From the NCBI GenBank assembly GCA_017382915.1, contig JAFNZJ010000082.1, positions 1-10,395 on the forward strand: 10,395 nt of DNA, given 5' to 3'. The notes under the pieces are model-generated. The model made no database searches and was not told the DNA's origin. It saw only the letters and a list, made by a program, of their open reading frames with translations. The DNA is from Clostridia bacterium (lineage in GTDB: Bacteria; Bacillota; Clostridia; Oscillospirales; Acutalibacteraceae). Both the position numbers and the translations under genes were made by a program. Positions 1 through 5,489 of the stretch are shown here, one piece after another. Every line of letters begins with the position of its first letter. The stretch's first letter is position 1.

Positions 1-128
1 ATCCAGCAACTCTTTTAATACCAGGGAAAGTTTTGCCTTAAAATATGTGTCAAGAAACTCTCTGGTGTCTACCCCCTCAAAAGTTTCTGTCAACTTAAAT
101 ACTTGGTTGCCGATTATATCTTTCTTTT
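1..128 (-). other. Unidentified open frame, possible 5'-truncated gene fragment running off the left edge
   Basis: Read on the minus strand, this stretch has an open frame with no stop down to base 1. From about base 121 leftwards it reads DIIGNQVFKLTETFEG, then VDTREFLDTYFKAKLSLV, then LKELLD. The composition is plausible for a soluble helical protein. The frame stays open rightwards into comF until a TGA near 195, but it has no ATG or GTG start, so if it is a gene its 5' end is missing. All three plus-strand frames are either interrupted by stops or look nothing like the N-terminal part of ComF. I do not recognise the family. It could be the end of a neighbouring gene brought in by rearrangement, or simply non-coding DNA. 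Confidence 0.3.
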
Positions 129-371
129 GTGCAACAGCATGAGGCTGAAACCTTTGAACAAAGGTACCAAAATGTAAAGAATAAATATAAAATCAAAAAA
201 TCGGCAAAAATAAAGGGCAAGTCTGTTCTTTTAATTGATGATATTAAAACCACAGGTGCCACCTTAAGTGAATGTGCCAGAGAGTTAAAACTTGCAGGCG
301 CAAAAACCGTTATCGTGGCATCGGCACTGACCATTCCGTCTAAAAAAAGAAAAGAAAAAATAAACAATTGA
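129..371 (+). pseudogene. comF: ComF family phosphoribosyltransferase, C-terminal fragment (5'-truncated)
   Basis: This keeps the last third of a ComF/ComFC protein, the phosphoribosyltransferase-fold family linked to DNA uptake in competent bacteria. About 80 residues remain, against roughly 220-240 for the family. Visible motifs, counted from the GTG at 129, are the family's ER..NVK stretch (here EQRYQNVK, 10-17) and the PRPP-binding loop VLLIDDIKTTGATL (33-46). The N-terminal zinc-finger half is absent. An in-frame TAA lies just upstream, at about 105-107, and the residues between it and the GTG do not resemble ComF. No Shine-Dalgarno site precedes the GTG, so it is probably not a true start. 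Homology seems to begin near the QQHE residues, which puts a breakpoint near 128-135. The stop codon overlaps the -35 box of the mreB promoter. The family call is firm; that it is a non-functional remnant is inferred. Confidence 0.8.
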
Positions 372-396
372 AATTTATAAGCTAAAGCAGTACAAT
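368..396 (+). promoter_or_regulatory. Predicted sigma-A promoter for the mreB operon
   Basis: A -35 box TTGAAA (368-373) and a -10 box TACAAT (391-396) are separated by exactly 17 bases. The -35 box overlaps the TGA stop of the comF remnant. This would let mreB and the two following genes be transcribed independently of comF, which fits comF being broken. Confidence 0.6.
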
Positions 397-430
397 ATAA
401 ATATAGATATTTGAAAGTAGGGTTGCTTAA

Positions 431-1456
431 ATGGCCACCAATATTGCAATAGATATAGGAACATCAAAAACCGTTTTATCATCGGGCAGTAAAATTGTGC
501 TTGAACTGCCAAGCGTTGTAACGGTTGATACCGATACTAGAGAGCCCATATATTTTGGCGAAAAGGCATTTGAAACCATAGGCCGCACGCCAGATAGCCT
601 AACCTGTGTTTTTCCAATACAGCGTAGTGTTATTGCCGATTATGATGTGGCAGAAAGTATGCTTAAGGAATATATGACCGCCGCGTTTGGCAGTCGTATT
701 ATTAAACCAAAGGTTATGGTTGTTATGCCAAGCGGCGTTACCGCTATGCAGCACCACTCTGTGGCCGATGTTGTGGAAGCGGCGGGCGGTCGCAACGCCG
801 AAACTATTGAGGCACCGCTTGCCATTGCGGTGGGGCTGGGTATTGATTTAGACCAGCCAAAGGGCAGTATGATAATTGATATGGGCGCAGGCACCACCGA
901 TGCCGCAACCCTTTCAATGGGCGGTATTGCCGCCTGCGATTCAATACCTGTTGCATCGCGCGATTTTGATGAGGAAATTGTAAAATATGTAAGGCGTAAA
1001 TATAACATTTTAATTGGTCTTGCCACGGCAGAGCAGATTAAAATGAAGGTAGGCACCGCAATGCCGCACACCCTTGAGGTGGCAATTGCGGTAAAGGGTC
1101 GCCATTTGCAAACGGGTTTGCCCACCACCTTTGAAATAACCTCAAGTGAGGTTTATGACGCCATTAACGAAAAGTGTTATAGTATTATTAGCGGCATACG
1201 CAAGGTTATTGAAAAAACTCCACCCGATTTGGTGGCAGATATCATGACCGAGGGTATATATTTAACGGGTGGCGGTGCGCTGCTTAGCGGTTTTAATAAG
1301 CTGCTTGAAAATTGTATTGGCACCAAGGTTCATATGCCGCCTGACCCACTGCACACCGCAGTTAACGGCGCCGCCGCGGCACTTAATATGCCTGAGGTAC
1401 TTAAAAATGTTGATTATCAGTACCGCGCCATACAAGAACTTAAAATTGAGGGTTAG
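431..1456 (+). CDS. mreB: MreB/Mbl-like bacterial actin
   Basis: This is a cell-shape actin homologue of 341 residues, the usual MreB length. Such proteins form ATP-dependent membrane-associated filaments that guide the peptidoglycan synthesis machinery. Visible motifs are phosphate 1 IAIDIGTSKT (5-14), the EAPLAIAVGLG segment (127-137) whose Glu127 aligns with the MreB catalytic glutamate, phosphate 2 IIDMGAGTTDAAT (148-160), the FDEEIVKYVRRKYN helix (179-192), TAEQIK (199-204) and the adenosine motif TGGGALLSG (279-287). It is divergent: the usual DLGTANT is DIGTSKT, and GGGTTE is GAGTTD. The ATG follows a modest AGGG site (419-422). mreC and mreD are not next to it, so it may be an Mbl-like paralogue rather than the core mreBCD gene. 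It opens a three-gene operon with a 3-base gap to the next gene. Confidence 0.93.
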   Translation: MATNIAIDIGTSKTVLSSGSKIVLELPSVVTVDTDTREPIYFGEKAFETIGRTPDSLTCVFPIQRSVIADYDVAESMLKEYMTAAFGSRIIKPKVMVVMPSGVTAMQHHSVADVVEAAGGRNAETIEAPLAIAVGLGIDLDQPKGSMIIDMGAGTTDAATLSMGGIAACDSIPVASRDFDEEIVKYVRRKYNILIGLATAEQIKMKVGTAMPHTLEVAIAVKGRHLQTGLPTTFEITSSEVYDAINEKCYSIISGIRKVIEKTPPDLVADIMTEGIYLTGGGALLSGFNKLLENCIGTKVHMPPDPLHTAVNGAAAALNMPEVLKNVDYQYRAIQELKIEG

Positions 1457-1459
1457 TAA

Positions 1460-1654
1460 ATGGCTAAAGAAAAAAAGCAACCAACCAACTGTGAGCAGTG
1501 CGCCTATTTTGTTTATGATGATGAGTATGACTGTGATGTCTGCTCTATAAATTTAGATGAGGATGAATTTATAAGATTTATGAGCAGCTCTGATTATAAC
1601 TGCCAGTATTTTAAGTTTTACGATGAGTATAAAATGGTCCGCAAACAAAATTAG
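1460..1654 (+). CDS. Small Cys-rich DUF6472-like protein
   Basis: This encodes a 64-residue acidic protein with two CxxC pairs (C11-C14 and C25-C28) and a fifth cysteine (C48). It has many Asp, Glu, Tyr and Phe residues and ends in the basic segment MVRKQN. The pattern, with CEQCAYFVYDDEY, an NLDEDEF segment, a CxYF motif and a DEYKMVRKQN tail, matches my memory of DUF6472, a short Firmicutes family of unknown function. The paired cysteines could bind zinc or another metal; that is inference. There is no signal peptide or membrane segment. A GAGGG site (1448-1452) lies 7 bases before the ATG. It sits between mreB and a phosphatase gene and is certainly co-transcribed with them if the promoter call is right. 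Confidence 0.85.
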   Translation: MAKEKKQPTNCEQCAYFVYDDEYDCDVCSINLDEDEFIRFMSSSDYNCQYFKFYDEYKMVRKQN

Positions 1655-1663
1655 GAGTTTTTT

Positions 1664-2104
1664 ATGACAAAAATACTGTTTTTATGCCACGGCAATATAT
1701 GCCGTTCACCAATGGCTGAATATGTTATGAAGCATTTAGCTTTGGGTAGGGCGGATATTTATATTGAGTCCAAGGCTGTTTCAAGTGAAGAAATAGGCAA
1801 TTCCATTTATCCAAAAGCCGCCGCAACCCTTAAAAAATACGGCATACCCTTTGGTAATCACCGTGCCCGCCGAATTGAAAGGCAGGATTATAATAACTTT
1901 GATTACATTATTGTAATGGAGCAATACAATCTGCCCCGCCTTTTTAACATAATAGGTGATGATGTGGATAATAAGGTTTATAGATTGCTTGATTTTACCG
2001 AAACTGCGGGCGATATTGAGGACCCGTGGTATACAGGCAATTTTGATAAGGTTTTTGAACAAATTACAAAGGGCTGTAAAGGGCTTATACAAAAAATAGG
2101 TTAA
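1664..2104 (+). CDS. Low-molecular-weight protein-tyrosine phosphatase
   Basis: This is a cytoplasmic cysteine-dependent phosphatase of 146 residues, normal for the LMW-PTP family. The P-loop is CHGNICRS (8-15), giving nucleophile Cys8 and phosphate-binding Arg14. The general-acid loop is DPWY, with Asp120. Position 12 is Ile. In the arginine phosphatase YwlE/McsB-type branch this position is Thr (CxGNTCRS), so tyrosine phosphatase activity is the better guess. Family members in Gram-positives often reverse bacterial tyrosine kinase signalling on envelope polysaccharide synthesis, which would suit the mreB neighbourhood, but no kinase gene is visible here. An AGGAG site (1653-1657) overlaps the previous stop codon and precedes the ATG by 6 bases. 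It is the last gene of the operon, followed by a hairpin terminator. Confidence 0.92.
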   Translation: MTKILFLCHGNICRSPMAEYVMKHLALGRADIYIESKAVSSEEIGNSIYPKAAATLKKYGIPFGNHRARRIERQDYNNFDYIIVMEQYNLPRLFNIIGDDVDNKVYRLLDFTETAGDIEDPWYTGNFDKVFEQITKGCKGLIQKIG

Positions 2105-2106
2105 AT

Positions 2107-2141
2107 AAAAATAGGTTGTCTGGTAGACAACCTATTTTTTT
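2107..2141. terminator. Bidirectional rho-independent terminator between convergent operons
   Basis: A perfect 11-bp inverted repeat, ATAGGTTGTCT (2111-2121) and AGACAACCTAT (2125-2135), encloses the 3-base loop GGT. Flanking A and T runs extend the stem and give a T tract on both strands. It starts just after the phosphatase stop and ends just before the stop of the minus-strand gene, so it can serve both. Confidence 0.9.
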
Positions 2142-2142
2142 A

Positions 2143-2919
2143 TTACAATAAGTCTATTAAATTTTTATGGCTTTTAAAAATTTCATCAAATTCCTTATAG
2201 GCGCTACTGTAAACTTCAATTAAATAATCGCCATTATATCCGTGGGCTTCAAGGTCTTTAATCAGCGACTTAAAATCAAAGTTACCCTTTGTGGGTAGCA
2301 GGCAGTCCCCGGCGGGGGAATGGTCGGAAATATGCACATGGCTTATTTTATAGTCCATAGCATCCAGTATTTCGGGCACAGTATAGCCTGCGCGCACCGA
2401 CTGTTTTATATCAAGTGTAAAACTAATATCATTACCCAAAATGCTAACCATATCACGCAAAAATTCGGGGTCAGCACTACGAAAACCGTTTACATTTTCC
2501 TGCAAAAGTTTAACACCATAGGTTTTGCCAATATCGGCCAAAGCCATAAACCTTTCACAGTACCCCTCAACCGGCAGCTTGCCGGTTGGTTTATCACCGT
2601 GTAAATTTATATATTTAGCACCAAGTGCCGCCGCCATTTCAAAATACCTGCAAAAATCATTTTTGCTATCCTCAAAGCGGCGCTCATATTCTGAAAAAAT
2701 CATATAAGGCTCGGCAAAGGACTGCATTGGGTGGATAGCGGTGATTTTAAGGTCACTGCCCCTTATAATGTCAAGAATATAATCGGCAAAGGATGGTTTA
2801 AGCTCACGCGGGGCATTTACAAAAATTTCGGTTGCTTTTATACCCTTTTCGGCTAAAAGGGCTATTGCGCGCTCGGTTTCAAGGGGGTAAAAGCTTGCGG
2901 TGGAAATACCTATGCTCAT
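2143..2919 (-). CDS. Sugar phosphate isomerase/epimerase-like TIM-barrel protein
   Basis: This 258-residue protein belongs to the xylose isomerase-like TIM-barrel superfamily (AP endonuclease 2 fold), whose members are divalent-metal isomerases, epimerases, dehydratases or endonucleases. Candidate metal ligands and active-site residues fall in the expected barrel order: His63 (AIHPM), His107 (NLHGD), Glu141 (LLQENVN), Asp170 (FTLDIKQ), His194/His196 and Asp199/His200 (HVHISDH), and Glu235 (LIEVY). Length is typical. The substrate cannot be read from the sequence; a sugar or cyclitol epimerase is likelier than a DNA repair nuclease because the HVHISD motif is typical of the sugar branch. Its ATG overlaps the stop of the NFACT gene by 4 bases (ATGA), and an AGGAG site lies inside that gene 10 bases upstream, implying translational coupling. 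It is the last gene of its operon. Confidence 0.87.
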   Translation of the reverse strand: MSIGISTASFYPLETERAIALLAEKGIKATEIFVNAPRELKPSFADYILDIIRGSDLKITAIHPMQSFAEPYMIFSEYERRFEDSKNDFCRYFEMAAALGAKYINLHGDKPTGKLPVEGYCERFMALADIGKTYGVKLLQENVNGFRSADPEFLRDMVSILGNDISFTLDIKQSVRAGYTVPEILDAMDYKISHVHISDHSPAGDCLLPTKGNFDFKSLIKDLEAHGYNGDYLIEVYSSAYKEFDEIFKSHKNLIDLL

Positions 2920-4628
2920 AGTGAAAATTCTCCTAAATTGGCATAAATGGTTTTATTGGTGGTGTAAATAACCATACCGGGTTTCGCCCCGTTTGGTTTT
3001 TTAACATATTTAACGGGGGTGTAATCTACCGGCACCTGATTTGAATTTTTAGCCTTTGAAAAATATGCGGCAAGGTTTGCGGCATAAAGCAGGGTATCAT
3101 CATCGGGCTCCTTGCCGTTTGTAATTAAAATAACGTGTGAGCCGTGAATGTTTTTGGTGTGAAACCATAAATCATTTTTTGATGCCATTTTGGTGGTTAG
3201 CATATCATTTTGCAGGTTGTTTTTACCCACCATAATTTCAAACCCGTTTTTAGAAAATATATAAGGCTTACTATTTATTTTCGCTTTTTTGTTGTTTGTA
3301 CTACGGGTAATGTAGCCACCCTCAGTAAGCTCGGCTCTGATTTCGGCCAGTTCATAAACCTCGGTAGCGCTTTGCAGTTCAAAAAGAACAGAATCTAAAT
3401 ATTCCTTTTCGGTCTGGCACTGAGCTATAAGCTCGCCCAAGGTTTGTTCTGCCGTGCAGGCCTTTTTATATTCTTTAAAATATTTGGCGGCATTAGCGGC
3501 GGGGGATAGGGCAGAGTTAAGTGGTATTTCCAAAGTGTTGCAGTTGTCATAATAATTTTCAACCACTGCCTTGGTGGCGCCCTTTTCAATTCTATAAATA
3601 TTTGCCTTTATAAGCTCACCATAAATTCTAAAATGCTCACGGTTTGCAGATTTTTTAAGCTCATCCTGCCTGATGGCAAGCTTTTTATCATTGCGGGCAA
3701 TAAGGTTTTTAATTTTTTTAAGCAAATCTGCCTTACTATTTTCCAAACGACGGGCTTTATCCTTTTCACCGTAAAAGCCTTCAAGCAGGTCTGAAAAGCT
3801 AGTACACCTTTTAACCTCGGCAAGGTTGCCATACTGCTTAATGGGTAAAAAGCTGTAATCCTTTGGTTTGCCATCTAAATAAATAACATAAGGCTCACCG
3901 CCGTCTAAAACAACCTTTTTAAGCTTTAAAAGCTCATTTAAAAGGCTATCATAATTGGTGGCAGACACCAAACTGTCGCAGTCACCGGTAAGGATAAATG
4001 CCATCTCACGGCAAATAAGCGGAGAAATACCCGCAACATTTTGTAAAATAGCGTCACTAAGCTTTGCCGTTTCAAAGTCCATAATGTTTTTTGTGGCCGC
4101 GTTAAGGTCGCCCAGCAAAAGGTCAACCTTTGCGCCGTTTTCGGGTAGGGAGTATTTAGCACCCGGCTGAATAAGGCGGTCAAGCGATTCAATATCACTG
4201 CGCCTTGCCGAATCTAAAATGCGGCCGTTACTGTCCACCAAAATCAAATTGGTTTTATGGCCTAAGAATTCAATTATAAGGGTGTTAATAACTCGGTCGC
4301 CCATTTCATTTGTGGACTGTATGCTAAATTTAATAAGTCTTTCGGCGCCAAAGCCATCAACACTTAATATCCTGCCCGATGCCAAATGTTTTCTAAGCAG
4401 CATACAAAACATAGGTGGGCTTGCAGGGTTATCAAAAACCGTTTCTGTAAAGCTTATTCTTGGACTTTCAGGGGATAGTGAAATAAAAAGCTTTTTATTA
4501 AAGCCCTTACCCCTAAGGGCAAAAACAAACTCATTTTTTGCGGGTATATGAATTTTATCAATATGACAGTTTTGGGCGGCATTAAGCTCATGCCGCAGGC
4601 AAGCGATAAATGAACCGTCTAACGGCAT
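2916..4628 (-). CDS. rqcH: NFACT family protein (RqcH / fibronectin-binding protein A-like)
   Basis: This encodes a 570-residue protein, the full family length. Bacterial RqcH binds stalled 50S subunits and recruits alanyl-tRNA to add C-terminal alanine tails that mark the stuck nascent chain for degradation; older annotations call it fibronectin-binding protein. Domains in order are NFACT-N (1-180, including an EFLGHKTNLILVD segment at 120-132), a helix-hairpin-helix-like region (about 190-240, GISPLICREMAF), a charged coiled coil (about 285-435) and NFACT-R (455-565, with DLWFHTKNIHGSHVIL). The position matching the conserved Asp-Arg pair of NFACT-N (D97/R98 in B. subtilis) reads Glu96-Arg97 here by my hand alignment, a conservative change. 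The ATG follows AAGGGGTG. It lies 23 bases after the membrane-protein gene and overlaps the TIM-barrel gene. Confidence 0.93.
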   Translation of the reverse strand: MPLDGSFIACLRHELNAAQNCHIDKIHIPAKNEFVFALRGKGFNKKLFISLSPESPRISFTETVFDNPASPPMFCMLLRKHLASGRILSVDGFGAERLIKFSIQSTNEMGDRVINTLIIEFLGHKTNLILVDSNGRILDSARRSDIESLDRLIQPGAKYSLPENGAKVDLLLGDLNAATKNIMDFETAKLSDAILQNVAGISPLICREMAFILTGDCDSLVSATNYDSLLNELLKLKKVVLDGGEPYVIYLDGKPKDYSFLPIKQYGNLAEVKRCTSFSDLLEGFYGEKDKARRLENSKADLLKKIKNLIARNDKKLAIRQDELKKSANREHFRIYGELIKANIYRIEKGATKAVVENYYDNCNTLEIPLNSALSPAANAAKYFKEYKKACTAEQTLGELIAQCQTEKEYLDSVLFELQSATEVYELAEIRAELTEGGYITRSTNNKKAKINSKPYIFSKNGFEIMVGKNNLQNDMLTTKMASKNDLWFHTKNIHGSHVILITNGKEPDDDTLLYAANLAAYFSKAKNSNQVPVDYTPVKYVKKPNGAKPGMVIYTTNKTIYANLGEFSL

Positions 4629-4651
4629 TTGCTTTTCACCCCTTTTAAAAT

Positions 4652-5362
4652 TTATTCTTCCTTAGAATCTACTTTTGCCTTTTGCTTTTTTAATCGGTGC
4701 TTTACTGAGCGCTTTTTAGAATTACTCTCCCAAGGTTTATATTCCTCTAAAATAGTTTGCCACTGCTCCTCATTTATATCGGTAGCGGTAAGGGAGTATT
4801 TTTTGTAAATAAGTTCGGCAAGCTCGGTAGTGCCTTTTTTATCTTTATAAAGCTGACGAAAATGAAGAAGTGATGATACTATACAGCAAAAAGAAAGTAT
4901 GGCAAGCGGTATTATGTGGTTGTTTGCCAAGGTGTTTTCAGTTTTATCAAAAATTTGACCCGAAAGGGTTAAGATGATTGCCACGCTGGAGCCAAGGCAG
5001 AAAAATAGTTGAAGCAGTGGCTTTTTAAACCATATACATACCTCAGATAAAAATAAGAAAAATGCCGAAATTGAAACCAATGTAATGGATGATTTAAGGT
5101 TTTCAATTTCAATTTTTTGGTGGGGCTCAATATTACCCATATTTGCTAAATGGGCCTGCATTTGACCTACGGCACCAAATATGTACATCAGATTTATAAC
5201 TGTGCAGGCAATAAGCATAACAAAAAATGACCAGCGAAAAATTCTGTAAAGGGTATCCTTTGTGGTGGTGTACATACCGCCGTCCTTGCTTTGCTTTTTG
5301 CGAAGATGCATAAGTAAAATATTATTAGCGTTTAGGTTTTTATTGTTCTTTTTCATACTCAT
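4652..5362 (-). CDS. Predicted four-helix membrane protein of unknown function
   Basis: This encodes up to 236 residues that I cannot assign to a family. It has a basic N-terminus (to about residue 40), four hydrophobic segments (about 42-64, 90-112, 115-135 and 150-168), then a soluble tail that includes a helical acidic stretch (about 179-210) and a Lys/Arg-rich patch (216-230). The strongly basic tail could contact RNA, ribosomes or acidic lipids; that is speculation, prompted by the RqcH gene downstream. The ATG at 5360-5362 has AGAAG directly against it, with no spacer. The ATG two codons later (5354-5356) has proper 6-base spacing to the same AGAAG, so the true start is probably Met3. 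It is the first gene of the minus-strand operon, behind a good promoter. Confidence 0.8.
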   Translation of the reverse strand: MSMKKNNKNLNANNILLMHLRKKQSKDGGMYTTTKDTLYRIFRWSFFVMLIACTVINLMYIFGAVGQMQAHLANMGNIEPHQKIEIENLKSSITLVSISAFFLFLSEVCIWFKKPLLQLFFCLGSSVAIILTLSGQIFDKTENTLANNHIIPLAILSFCCIVSSLLHFRQLYKDKKGTTELAELIYKKYSLTATDINEEQWQTILEEYKPWESNSKKRSVKHRLKKQKAKVDSKEE

Positions 5363-5389
5363 CTTCTTTTCATAAAATATATTTATTTT

Positions 5390-5418
5390 AGTATAACACC
5401 TAAAGCAAAAATTTTCAA
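5390..5418 (-). promoter_or_regulatory. Predicted sigma-A promoter for the minus-strand operon
   Basis: Read on the minus strand, TTGAAA (5413-5418) and TATACT (5390-5395) are separated by exactly 17 bases. It lies 28 bases upstream of the annotated start of the membrane-protein gene. Confidence 0.7.
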
Positions 5419-5426
5419 CACAACCA

Positions 5427-5455
5427 TTGTAAAAATAGATAAAATGTTATATAAT
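5427..5455 (+). promoter_or_regulatory. Predicted sigma-A promoter for the ABC transporter operon
   Basis: TTGTAA (5427-5432) and a consensus TATAAT (5450-5455) are separated by exactly 17 bases. The start codon follows 34 bases later, after a strong GGAGGT ribosome site (5478-5483, 6-base spacing). It is back-to-back with the minus-strand promoter at 5390-5418; the two -35 boxes are only 8 bases apart, so one bound regulator could affect both operons. Confidence 0.75.
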
Positions 5456-5489
5456 AAAGGTTGGTTATTTTTATAGTGGAGGTGTTATA

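Noticed and set aside
95..367. 90-codon minus-strand frame opposite comF
   Set aside because: It is antisense to the conserved PRPP-loop region and has a low-complexity Phe/Leu-rich translation without a ribosome site.
640..1128. 162-codon minus-strand open frame inside mreB
   Set aside because: It is antisense to a strongly conserved actin gene, has no ribosome site and encodes no recognisable domain; it is a codon-bias shadow.
3608..4198. Two minus-strand open frames within the NFACT gene
   Set aside because: They are alternate frames of a full-length, well-conserved gene on the same strand.
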